This document shows, one piece after another, positions 26,266-34,589 of a DNA stretch of 64,000 nucleotides. The translations under genes and the position numbers were made by a program. Below the pieces are notes generated by a model. That model was not told the origin of the DNA. It worked only from the letters and a program-made list of their open reading frames with translations, and did no database searches. Source of the DNA: Nitrospirota bacterium. GTDB taxonomy: Bacteria; Nitrospirota; Thermodesulfovibrionia; SZUA-242. Where the stretch lies: positions 1 to 64,000 of the forward strand of contig JACRHH010000014.1 of the NCBI GenBank assembly GCA_016212095.1. The letters run 5' to 3'. Every line of letters begins with the position of its first letter. The stretch's first letter is position 1.

Positions 26266-27147
26266 TTATAACTCTATTCCAGCTATCTGCTTCAATGCTG
26301 CAAGGTACTTGGCCCGTGTCTTGTCAACGATTTCCTGCGGAAGGGCCGGGCCAGGCGGCGTTTTGTCCCATTCGAGCGTCTCCAGATAGTCTCGCACAAA
26401 CTGCTTGTCGTAGCTTTTCTGCGATCTGCCCGGCTCATAGTCGTCCATCGGCCAGAAGCGTGAAGAATCGGGGGTCATAACCTCGTCGATCAGAATGATC
26501 CTGCCGTCCAACATGCCGAACTCGAACTTCGTGTCGGCTATGATTATTCCCCTGGTCTCGGCGTAGGCGCGCGCCTGGCTGTATATCTCGATGCTGAGGT
26601 CGCGCACCTTCTGCGCTGTGTCCATGCCCACAAGACGCACAGCCTCATCAAATGAGATATTAATGTCGTGGCCCTGTTCGGCCTTTGTTGACGGTGTGAA
26701 TATGGGTTCGTCCAGTCTCTCCGACTCGCGCAGGCCTTCCGGAAGCGGAATGCCGCAGACGCCTCCTGTCTTCCTGTAATCCTTCCATCCGGAGCCGGAA
26801 ATATATCCGCGCACAATGCATTCTATCGGAAGCGGCATCGCCCTTCGCACAAGCATGAACCGGTCGCGAAGCATATCGGCATGTGGCGCAAAACCTTCTG
26901 GCAGGTCGGCGGTGTCGCAGGCCAGGATATGGTTCGGCACGATTGATGACATTCGCTCGAACCAGAAGCGGGAAATCCGTGTGAGTACCTTCCCCTTGTC
27001 GGGTATCGGCGTGGGCAGAACCACGTCGAACGCCGAAACGCGGTCTGTTGAAACAATCAACATGCGGTCGCCCAGATCGTAGAGATCGCGAACCTTTCCC
27101 CTTCGAATGGGGCCGAAGCCTTCAATGGCGGTTTCGAATACTGTCAC
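26266..27147 (-). CDS. purC: phosphoribosylaminoimidazole-succinocarboxamide synthase (SAICAR synthetase)
   Basis: 293 residues. Joins aspartate to CAIR with ATP in purine synthesis. [29 protein letters not shown] is the ATP-binding start (shown in parts: [18 protein letters not shown]), [17 protein letters not shown] and [18 protein letters not shown] complete the motif set. The start is GTG at 27147: GGAGG lies five bases before it, and the open frame to a TTG at 27159 has no site. The promoter at 27191-27219 overlaps the end of the kinase gene. Confidence 0.95.
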   Translation of the reverse strand: MTVFETAIEGFGPIRRGKVRDLYDLGDRMLIVSTDRVSAFDVVLPTPIPDKGKVLTRISRFWFERMSSIVPNHILACDTADLPEGFAPHADMLRDRFMLVRRAMPLPIECIVRGYISGSGWKDYRKTGGVCGIPLPEGLRESERLDEPIFTPSTKAEQGHDINISFDEAVRLVGMDTAQKVRDLSIEIYSQARAYAETRGIIIADTKFEFGMLDGRIILIDEVMTPDSSRFWPMDDYEPGRSQKSYDKQFVRDYLETLEWDKTPPGPALPQEIVDKTRAKYLAALKQIAGIEL

Positions 27148-27190
27148 TTCATCCTCCAATGCGGCGCAGGAATTTAATGCAAGGACTGGA

Positions 27191-27219
27191 ATTATATATC
27201 AGAACGGTATCAGTTGTAA
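27191..27219 (-). promoter_or_regulatory. purC promoter
   Basis: Leftward: -35 TTACAA (27219-27214), 17-base spacer, -10 TATAAT (27196-27191). The leader is about 35 bases. The -35 box lies inside the last codons of the histidine kinase gene. Confidence 0.65.
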
Positions 27220-30200
27220 TTGCCGGCCAAAACACGCGCCACGGTTTCACTGAGTTCGTCCACGTGGTATGGCTTTGCGATTACGCCCATAAAGCCCATT
27301 TCGCGGTAGTTGGCCATGACCGGATCGCTGGAATAGCCGCTGGAGACAATCGCCTTGACATGAGGATCGATCTCGACAAGCCGGGCAACGGCTTCGCGAC
27401 CTCCCATGCCGCCCGGCACGGTCAAGTCCATGATCACCACATCGAACGGTCTGTCGATGCTTTTTGCGGTGCTGTACATCGATATGGCCTCTTCTCCGTC
27501 CTTTGCGAACGCCACGGTGTAGCCCATGAGTTCCAGCATCGATCCGGCAACCTCGCGTATGGTTTCCTCGTCATCCATGATGAGAATGGTTCCGGAGCCT
27601 GTGACAAGCTTTTTCCTGCGTCTGCGCGATACATCCATCTGTTTGTTGGAGGATGGCAGATAGATATGCATTGTGGTGCCGATGTCCAGATCGGACTCGA
27701 CCGTGATGTAGCCCTGATGCCTGCTGACTATCGAATAGCAGCTTGCCAGGCCAAGGCCGCTTCCGGTCTGCTTTGTGGTGAAGTACGGATCGAATATCCT
27801 TTTGAGGTGATCCTCCGGAATGCCGCAGCCTTCATCGGCCACCCTGATCTCGACATATTCGCCCGGCTTGAGTGGAATGCCGCTCATCAGGCTAACTGTC
27901 GTGTTTTCAGCGCTTATGTTTATCGTGCCGCCGTTTGGCATCGCATGTTTGGCGTTGATAACCAGATTATTGATAACCTGGCTTATCTGCCCCACATCCA
28001 CCTCAACGGGCTTGAGATCGGCTGGAAGGGAAAACTCGCATTTTATGTTGGAGCCACGAAGAACGAACTGCGTTGTGTCGTGGATGATGTCGGCGATATG
28101 AGCTGTCTTCTTCACCGGCGCTCCGCCCTTTGCGAAGGTCAGAAGTTGCTGGGTAAGGTCACGCGCCCTTGAACAGGCCTTTTCAGCCTGTTCGAGCTTG
28201 CGCGAGACATCCTCGCCCTTCTGAAGCGAGAAACGTGCAATCGAAATATTGCCCATGAGCGCGGTCAGGATGTTGTTGAAGTCGTGTGCTATGCCGCCCG
28301 CAAGCACTCCAAGCGACTCAAGCTTCTGGGCCCTGACAAGTTCTTCCTCCATCTGCTTCTTCTCCGTCAGATCGCTGAAGACCATCGTTACGCCGATGGT
28401 GCCACCCTGTCTGTCACGAACAGGCGTGCCGAGCATGGTGATGTGATGTTCATCGCCGTCCCTGCTTACCAGTATGAGCTGCGGGCCGAAATCCATGGGT
28501 TTCCCGCCCGACAGCACCTGTCTGTGAGGCTCTATGACAGGATCCCGGTTTATGGTGTCGATCATGAGGGCTACTTCATCCAGACGTTTGCCTGCCGCCT
28601 CCTGCTCGGTAAATCCGGTAAGAATCTCGGCGGTTCTGTTCATGAGGGTAATCCTGCCGCCTGTGTCAGTGCTTATAACGCCATCGGCTATGCTTCGGAG
28701 TGTGACGGCAAGCCGTTCCTTCTGTCCTTCAAGTTCGTTTGCAATACGCTTCTGATCGCTTATGTCGCGGATGAAACTCTGCACCAGTCCGGTATTCTGG
28801 TCAACGGTGCGCGAGCTTATCTCAACGTCAATCGGAATGCCGCCGTTATGATGAAACCTGGTCTCCAGCCGTCCGCCCTCGCTTCCGCCCCAAAGCACCC
28901 TGAGCCTGATACTGTGAACAGAACGGACGTCCGCCGAAAGAAAATCTGTCAGTATTCCGCCCTCAGGAATTCTGTCCGCGCGGCCAATGAGTTCAGACAT
29001 GCGCTGGTTTGTCTGGATAATTTTGCCGTCTGTGCTGTGCAGGACTATTGCATCGTTCGATGATTCAAAGAGGTTTTCATAGCGTCTTGCGCTCAGGCGA
29101 AGTTCGGAGGCCATCCTGGTCTTGTTCGACAACACGGAACTGAGTGATTCAGCCGCCGAGTTGGCCCGCTCTATCATTATTACGCGGGTAATGGCCGCGG
29201 CGGTTATCGACGCCAGATACTCAAGAAGACGAACCTCCGAGCGAGCCACGGAATACATCTCCGGACGCATCGCAAGCATAAGCTCGCCGCGCCACGAGTC
29301 GCCCTTGGCGTCGGCTCCGCCTGACATCGGGATGATAAGGAATGGTTCCTGGTACTGAACCATGCCGGTCTTGCGCCCCTCGCCCTCGTCGCCAACCTTC
29401 ACAAAACGACGGTTCCGGCCTTCAACTACGGCAACCATCGGATCCGGGACATGCGCTGACCTCATTGCGCCACTCAGAGCATTGTCCGAATCGCTTATTG
29501 CCGGGATGGTGTGGTATGCCTTGCCTGGAAGCCAGAAGCCGCCGCCGGAACGCAAGTTCGATAAATCCGTGTAATGGATCATGCCTTCCGTGTGGGCGAA
29601 GTCGGAAGCCAGCGTCAGAGCCGCCGCCGCCATCACCTCGTCCGCATCTCCGATGTCATTCAGGCGGAGGTGAAAATCGTGCAGGATGGAAAGCCTGAGG
29701 TTTTCCTGCTCCATCTGCTTCTGCTTCCACAGGCCGGATGCCATTGACACAAGCTTCCGGTTGGCGCGCTGGAGGGCCGAGAAGTAAAACGACATCTCGT
29801 TGTCTTCAATATCGAGCATTGCTGCGCGCTCGCTGAAGCGCCCGCCAAGGCTTCCGGATATTTCGGCAACCGCGGCGGAATCGAGGCCGAGGGCTGAGAG
29901 AGTCTCATCGTAATCCGCGCCCTGAGAATGCATCGCGGCGGAATCGGCCATTGTTGCGTGTGAAAGCATGTCGGCCAGCCGGACAATGTCGATCAATTCC
30001 TTGCGCTTCACGAACTCCAGCGACGCAAGCGCATCGCTGCCCTGATGATGCAGCCAGATTGTTTGCACAAGTTGTTCCGGCATTCGCCACTTTTCGAGCA
30101 GCCATTTCCCGGCTGTAGGATGATCCACGCCAAGCACCGAGTTTTCGGCGTCCTGCGCTGAAAGCATCCGCTCAGTCTGCATGGACATCACCCGCTTGTA

Positions 30201-30776
30201 TTCGTCCGGAAAACATTCGGAGAGAATCAGCTTGCCGATGTCGTGAAGCAGACCGGCGACGAATGCCTCGGCCCTCAGGCTTTTATCGACGCGCTCGGCT
30301 ATTGCCTCGGCACATGCGGCACATGCCAGGGAATGCTTCCAGTGCATCTCCTGCTCGCCGGTGTGCCTGTTTCTGAGCGGCTTTATGAGTGACTCGGAGA
30401 CGGTGACGCCCAGAAGCGTGCAGCGAACCTCGTCGATGCCGAGCTTGAAGACCGCGCGAGACACTGAGCCGACATCCTCAGCCCCGCCCATTCCGGCGGA
30501 ATTGACGGTTTTGAGCAGGCGCGCGGCAATGGCCTGATCGCTTTCGACAAGGGCTATTACATCCTGAAGATCGACGTCCTCATCGGAGAACAGCTCCAGC
30601 AGGCGCGTGGCGGCAACAGGAATTGCCGGGAGCGTGTCGAGCTTCCGGACAACCCGTTTTATTTCATCACGCATATGATTATTGCTGTCCACTGTCCGGT
30701 TGATGCCGTTAAATGTTTCTACCGTTTGCAACACTATTCGTCCGGCCTCCTGCCCCTCCGAATATTCCGCCCGCAA
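27210..30776 (-). CDS. hybrid histidine kinase with HDOD, PAS and receiver domains
   Basis: Up to 1188 residues (TTG at 30776 after AGGA; an ATG at 30674 is the alternative). Order: HDOD (about 40-240; VAGLLHDIGKL), a GAF-like region (about 360-535), PAS 1 (560-675), PAS 2 (685-805), HisKA with phospho-His H831 in GGIAHDFNNILT, ATPase (N box NNLVINAKHA; DEGCGIP; TGSGLGLA), and a C-terminal receiver with phospho-Asp D1117 (VVIMDLTVPGG). No membrane segment is seen, so it senses inside the cell. HDOD fused to a hybrid kinase is unusual. The output partner is not adjacent. Confidence 0.9.
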   Translation of the reverse strand: MRAEYSEGQEAGRIVLQTVETFNGINRTVDSNNHMRDEIKRVVRKLDTLPAIPVAATRLLELFSDEDVDLQDVIALVESDQAIAARLLKTVNSAGMGGAEDVGSVSRAVFKLGIDEVRCTLLGVTVSESLIKPLRNRHTGEQEMHWKHSLACAACAEAIAERVDKSLRAEAFVAGLLHDIGKLILSECFPDEYKRVMSMQTERMLSAQDAENSVLGVDHPTAGKWLLEKWRMPEQLVQTIWLHHQGSDALASLEFVKRKELIDIVRLADMLSHATMADSAAMHSQGADYDETLSALGLDSAAVAEISGSLGGRFSERAAMLDIEDNEMSFYFSALQRANRKLVSMASGLWKQKQMEQENLRLSILHDFHLRLNDIGDADEVMAAAALTLASDFAHTEGMIHYTDLSNLRSGGGFWLPGKAYHTIPAISDSDNALSGAMRSAHVPDPMVAVVEGRNRRFVKVGDEGEGRKTGMVQYQEPFLIIPMSGGADAKGDSWRGELMLAMRPEMYSVARSEVRLLEYLASITAAAITRVIMIERANSAAESLSSVLSNKTRMASELRLSARRYENLFESSNDAIVLHSTDGKIIQTNQRMSELIGRADRIPEGGILTDFLSADVRSVHSIRLRVLWGGSEGGRLETRFHHNGGIPIDVEISSRTVDQNTGLVQSFIRDISDQKRIANELEGQKERLAVTLRSIADGVISTDTGGRITLMNRTAEILTGFTEQEAAGKRLDEVALMIDTINRDPVIEPHRQVLSGGKPMDFGPQLILVSRDGDEHHITMLGTPVRDRQGGTIGVTMVFSDLTEKKQMEEELVRAQKLESLGVLAGGIAHDFNNILTALMGNISIARFSLQKGEDVSRKLEQAEKACSRARDLTQQLLTFAKGGAPVKKTAHIADIIHDTTQFVLRGSNIKCEFSLPADLKPVEVDVGQISQVINNLVINAKHAMPNGGTINISAENTTVSLMSGIPLKPGEYVEIRVADEGCGIPEDHLKRIFDPYFTTKQTGSGLGLASCYSIVSRHQGYITVESDLDIGTTMHIYLPSSNKQMDVSRRRRKKLVTGSGTILIMDDEETIREVAGSMLELMGYTVAFAKDGEEAISMYSTAKSIDRPFDVVIMDLTVPGGMGGREAVARLVEIDPHVKAIVSSGYSSDPVMANYREMGFMGVIAKPYHVDELSETVARVLAGNYN

Positions 30777-30937
30777 GGAATCATCCTGATCCCTTTATTA
30801 AAAGGCAGACCAACCCCGTTGCAACCACGCCGGTAATAAATCGGCAGTGACAAATAGAAACTTTACAGCCGCCGGCCGCAGTAGAATCAAGCAACGCTAT
30901 CGTTTTGTTATTAAACAATAATTTAGCCAATATCTCA
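30777..30937. other. intergenic region between the kinase gene and fba
   Basis: About 160 bases, AT-rich towards fba, with no ORF of note. It must hold the kinase promoter, but no hexamer pair stands out. The fba terminator follows at 30938. Confidence 0.5.
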
Positions 30938-30975
30938 ATACGGAAAACCCCGCGCGAAGGCGGGGTTTTCCGTAT
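30938..30975 (-). terminator. terminator of fba
   Basis: Perfect 16-base arms (30938-30953, 30960-30975) with a GCGAAG loop on the plus strand; the arm contains GGGGTTTTCC, so a run of U lies in the stem's distal half. It starts 18 bases past the fba stop. Confidence 0.8.
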
Positions 30976-30993
30976 GAGGCGGTATGCTGAAAA

Positions 30994-31974
30994 TTAAACC
31001 CGGTTTGCCGAGCCCAGAACCTCGCGGTTCTTGCGCATGTAAAGCTCCTTCAGCGCGTCGCGCGCTGGGCCGAGGTATTTGCGCGGATCGAACTCCGCCG
31101 GCTTGTCGTTCAGCGTTTTGCGGATGGCGGCCGTCATCGCAAGCCTGCCGTCCGAGTCGATGTTGATCTTGCAGACTGCCGATGCCGCCGCCTTGCGGAG
31201 ATCGACTTCCGAAATGCCTACGGCATCCTTGAGCTTGCCGCCATTTTCGTTGATGATTTTCACCAGATCCTGCGGAACCGACGACGAGCCGTGCAGAACA
31301 ATCGAGAAGCCCGGAATGCGCTTTTCGATCTCGGCAAGGATGTCGAGCCTTATGCTCTGCTCCTGACCCGGCTTGAACTTGAACGCGCCGTGTGATGTTC
31401 CGATTGCGATCGCCAAAGAATCCACGCCGGTTGCCTTCAGGAACGCCTCCACTTCCTCCGGCTTGGTGTATGTGTGCTGCTCGGCCTTCACGTCGTCTTC
31501 GATTCCAGCCAATACGCCAAGCTCGCCCTCAACCGTAACGTCATATTTGTGCGCGTAATCCACAACCTGACGGGTAAGCTCCATGTTCTTGTCCATGGGA
31601 AGATGCGAGCCGTCGATCATTACCGACGAAAACCCGTGTTCTATGCACGATTTGCAGAGTTCGAACGTGTCGCCGTGATCGAGGTGCAGGGCCATCGGAA
31701 TCTCCTTCAGCCCCTTTTCACCGGCCATGCGCTTCATCATCTCGACAGCGCCCTGCCCCATGTAGCGCAGAAGCGTCTGATCGGCATACTTGCGCGCGCC
31801 CGAAGAGATCTGAAGAATCACCGGCGACTGAGTTTCGAGGCAGGCGCTGACGATAGCCTGCAACTGCTCCATGTTGTTGAAGTTGTAGGCCGGAACAGCG
31901 TACTTCTCGGCCATAGCCTTCTTGAACATCTCGATTGTGTTAACAAATCCCAAGTCCTTGTAGCTTACCGCCAT
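30994..31974 (-). CDS. fba: class II fructose-bisphosphate aldolase
   Basis: 326 residues. Cleaves or forms fructose 1,6-bisphosphate, using zinc, in glycolysis and gluconeogenesis. The zinc and catalytic block LHLDHGDTFELCK, SVMIDGSHLP, the second zinc His in GTSHGAFKF, and LHGSSSVPQDL are present. The ATG at 31974 has AGGAGG ten bases upstream; the open frame further upstream is not used. A promoter lies at 32053-32079 and a strong terminator at 30938-30975, so the gene stands alone. Confidence 0.95.
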   Translation of the reverse strand: MAVSYKDLGFVNTIEMFKKAMAEKYAVPAYNFNNMEQLQAIVSACLETQSPVILQISSGARKYADQTLLRYMGQGAVEMMKRMAGEKGLKEIPMALHLDHGDTFELCKSCIEHGFSSVMIDGSHLPMDKNMELTRQVVDYAHKYDVTVEGELGVLAGIEDDVKAEQHTYTKPEEVEAFLKATGVDSLAIAIGTSHGAFKFKPGQEQSIRLDILAEIEKRIPGFSIVLHGSSSVPQDLVKIINENGGKLKDAVGISEVDLRKAAASAVCKINIDSDGRLAMTAAIRKTLNDKPAEFDPRKYLGPARDALKELYMRKNREVLGSANRV

Positions 31975-32052
31975 GATTTTAAGTCCTCCTGAAGATGTTG
32001 GAATATAAACAACCGCGTTATTGACCCTTATATTCGGCGAAACAGAAACCAT

Positions 32053-32079
32053 CTTATAGCAAGTTGCCATTGCCGTCAA
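32053..32079 (-). promoter_or_regulatory. fba promoter
   Basis: Leftward: TTGACG (32079-32074), 15-base spacer, TATAAG (32058-32053) with an upstream TGC that makes it an extended -10. The leader is about 70 bases long. Confidence 0.6.
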
Positions 32080-32125
32080 TCAAATAATAGCCGGAAAACT
32101 ATCCGCAACCATCGGTTTATTAAGG

Positions 32126-32131
32126 TATAAT
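32126..32131 (+). promoter_or_regulatory. -10 box directly before mltA
   Basis: Perfect TATAAT ending nine bases before the mltA ATG at 32141. No ribosome site stands between them, so the transcript would have a leader of zero to three bases. No -35 hexamer is clear. Confidence 0.5.
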
Positions 32132-32140
32132 AGCCGTTCA

Positions 32141-33322
32141 ATGAACACGCTCCCCAACATCTCCGGCAAGGTTTTCCGATCCGCTATTCTCATGGCAATC
32201 GCCTTGATGGCTTTTGCCCTGCCGTCGTGCAAGGCCCGGCCAATGACGCTTGGCGGCAAGGCTTTCCCGGCGCTTCTGGAAACGACGGGCGTTGAAGCGC
32301 GCGAGGAGGGCAACCCCGAAAGCCTTCGTCTTGCCGCAGACCGCCACATCGAAGCGCTGAAAAAGCTGTTGGGCCAGCCGCGCATTCCGGAAGACAGAAA
32401 GCAGCGTTACCGTGTTCTGCTTGCCATGGCCGAGGGGATTCGCGATGCTGCCGGACATCCGGGCTTCGATCTGTTTCTGCGCCGGAATTTCGCGTTCTAC
32501 CGCGCCGGAGAGCCCGATTCCGTGCTGGTTACGGGCTATTACACGCCGCTGCTTAATGTTTCTCGGTCGCAAAGTGATCGTTACGTCTTCCCCATATTCG
32601 GCAAACCGGCTGATCTGGTTTCGGTAAATCTGGCCGATTTTTCGAAAGAGGGTCACATCTATGGCCGCGTGGACGGCGGAAGGCTTGTCCCGTATTATTC
32701 GCGAGCCGAGATCGAGGACGGAGGCGCTCTGCGCGAAGAGCCGATAATGTACGCCGCCGACAGGCTCGCGCTATTTTTCCTGCATGTGCAGGGTTCGGGC
32801 GTTGCAATGCTCGACGACGGCAGCCGCGCGCGTATGGCCTATGCGGGCAGAAACGGGCATCCGTACTCCAGCCTGGGCAAGATGCTGATAGACGACGGCA
32901 AGATTGCAAGGGAACGGATGTCGATGGAGGCGATTCAGGAGTATTTCGCGGCCCACCCAGATGAACTGGAAGGCTATCTCCGGAAAAACGCGAGCTATGT
33001 GTTTTTTAAAATAGCCGACGGCGGGCCTTTCGGCAGCACCGGTTCAACGGTGACGCCCGGTCGTACTATCGCGGCAGATGCCGGAACGTTTCCGGACATG
33101 GGAATCGCATATCTTGAGACCGGGGTTCCCGCCGGGAAGAACCCCGACGGCACGGTGAAACTCCAGCCGTATCGCGCCGTTATCTTTCATCAGGACGCCG
33201 GAGCCGCCATAACCGGCCCGAAGCATATCGATCTTTACTTCGGCGAAGGCGAACAGGCCGCGTTCATGGCGGGCAACATGAAATCGCGGGGAACGCTTTA
33301 TTACCTGGCGCCGAAGGAATAA
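32141..33322 (+). CDS. mltA: membrane-bound lytic murein transglycosylase A (lipoprotein)
   Basis: 393 residues. The hydrophobic signal ends in a lipobox, ALPSC (Cys near 30), so the protein is lipid-anchored, most likely in the outer membrane. MltA cuts peptidoglycan glycan strands, leaving 1,6-anhydro-muramic ends. Family blocks: VTGYYTPLLNVSRS, YYSRAEIEDG, FFLHVQGSGVA, YSSLGKMLIDDG, and the C-terminal 3D domain with ITGPKHIDLYFGEG, which contains the catalytic Asp. The start is preceded by a -10 box rather than a ribosome site. Confidence 0.93.
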   Translation: MNTLPNISGKVFRSAILMAIALMAFALPSCKARPMTLGGKAFPALLETTGVEAREEGNPESLRLAADRHIEALKKLLGQPRIPEDRKQRYRVLLAMAEGIRDAAGHPGFDLFLRRNFAFYRAGEPDSVLVTGYYTPLLNVSRSQSDRYVFPIFGKPADLVSVNLADFSKEGHIYGRVDGGRLVPYYSRAEIEDGGALREEPIMYAADRLALFFLHVQGSGVAMLDDGSRARMAYAGRNGHPYSSLGKMLIDDGKIARERMSMEAIQEYFAAHPDELEGYLRKNASYVFFKIADGGPFGSTGSTVTPGRTIAADAGTFPDMGIAYLETGVPAGKNPDGTVKLQPYRAVIFHQDAGAAITGPKHIDLYFGEGEQAAFMAGNMKSRGTLYYLAPKE

Positions 33323-33359
33323 CGAACAAGCTAAAAGGCAATGTCTGCCTGTGTATAGC

Positions 33360-34589
33360 CTACGGCTTGCCAACCACTTCATATGGGAAAATCGCATCCT
33401 CGCAGTTGTCGGCAATTCCGGCGTAGCGCTTGAAAAATTCCTTGAACTCCATAGGGTTATGGCCGAATGTCGCGACGAAATCCCCCTCATGGCCCGCATC
33501 CATCGCAACGATAAAAAACGCCTCCGCGTCACGGGTGTGTCCTGGAAGATTTGCAATAACAATCTGGTCTTCCTTCCGCGAAGGGTATGTAACGATGTTC
33601 TTCCCGTCTGTCATTATGTTGTAACCGCCGTCGCTCGTTGGAAAGATCATCGCCACGCGATCATCTGCCATGATGTTGAATACGGCGATTCGGGCCGGGC
33701 GCTCCGTGCTCACCGCAATCCGTGCCGCCTCCCCTGCCCTGAAAAGACTGCCATTCAGTGATGCAGCCAGCCCAAGCGGCTTTATCTTCTTCTCCGGCAA
33801 GCGCACGGTTGCGGTTATCGAAACGCGATATTCCGGAATCGGCGGGCTGGATGAATCGCGCTGATATTGGCCAAGCGGCAGCCAAGTCACATCCTCCTCC
33901 ACGATGTAGCCGCTTGAGTAGGTTCGGATGAAATCGACAGCAAGCCGCGCCTCGGTCACCACTGCCGAAGAGTCAACACGAACGCCTGACGCTTGCTCTA
34001 TTGCCGCCTGACGCGCCCGCTGAAGCGCCGTGAGCCGCGCCTGCTCGGCGGTCATGCCCACAACCGCACATGCGCCCTCGGCCTTGACTCCCCGGACAAC
34101 GCCGCGCGGCTGAATCTTCCCGGCCTGCACAAACGGCGAAGGCGGCGTTTTGGCAAACGAGCCTCTCGCCCGCGCCAGCGCCGCGTCTGTCTCGTTTCGC
34201 TCGATGATTGCCGCAGCCCAAACCGTGTTCTCTCTCTGTCCGGTTTTGTCTATCCGTGAATTGACCAGAATTTCGTTGGCGGATGTCTTTGCAACAAGCG
34301 TCACCCGGTTGCGGCAGTTGCCGTCGGTTCCGCCGGAACAGGCTTCGTCGATCATCACGCTCTCAATGCGCACCCGTATCTGCTCGGCAATATCGCGCCG
34401 GGCCTGCACGCCGGCAACGCGGCGGTCGGCAGCCTCATCGCCGGTGGCCGCCGTTTCGCCAACGCCCACGATATACTCGCCGGGCGGATAGCCTCGCTTC
34501 ACCTCGTCGTAGAGCGAAACCGAGGCGCATGAGGCAAGCGCTGCGAGAACGGCGACAGACCGCAATACGCTGGAGACAGATAATCTCAC
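33360..34589 (-). CDS. lipoprotein with LPP20-like and DUF4384-like domains
   Basis: 409 residues. The signal ends in a lipobox (LASC, Cys near 21). The N-terminal half (GEYIVGVGETAATGDEAADR, RRDIAEQIRVRIES) looks like LPP20/LpoB-type lipoproteins; the C-terminal third (FRAGEAARIAVSTERPARIA, VAMIFPTSDG) looks like DUF4384, a domain often found with caspase-fold proteins. It overlaps the caspase gene by four bases and must be made with it. Probably a periplasmic outer-membrane lipoprotein and the partner of the protease-like protein. The domain calls are from pattern memory. Confidence 0.75.
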   Translation of the reverse strand: MRLSVSSVLRSVAVLAALASCASVSLYDEVKRGYPPGEYIVGVGETAATGDEAADRRVAGVQARRDIAEQIRVRIESVMIDEACSGGTDGNCRNRVTLVAKTSANEILVNSRIDKTGQRENTVWAAAIIERNETDAALARARGSFAKTPPSPFVQAGKIQPRGVVRGVKAEGACAVVGMTAEQARLTALQRARQAAIEQASGVRVDSSAVVTEARLAVDFIRTYSSGYIVEEDVTWLPLGQYQRDSSSPPIPEYRVSITATVRLPEKKIKPLGLAASLNGSLFRAGEAARIAVSTERPARIAVFNIMADDRVAMIFPTSDGGYNIMTDGKNIVTYPSRKEDQIVIANLPGHTRDAEAFFIVAMDAGHEGDFVATFGHNPMEFKEFFKRYAGIADNCEDAIFPYEVVGKP

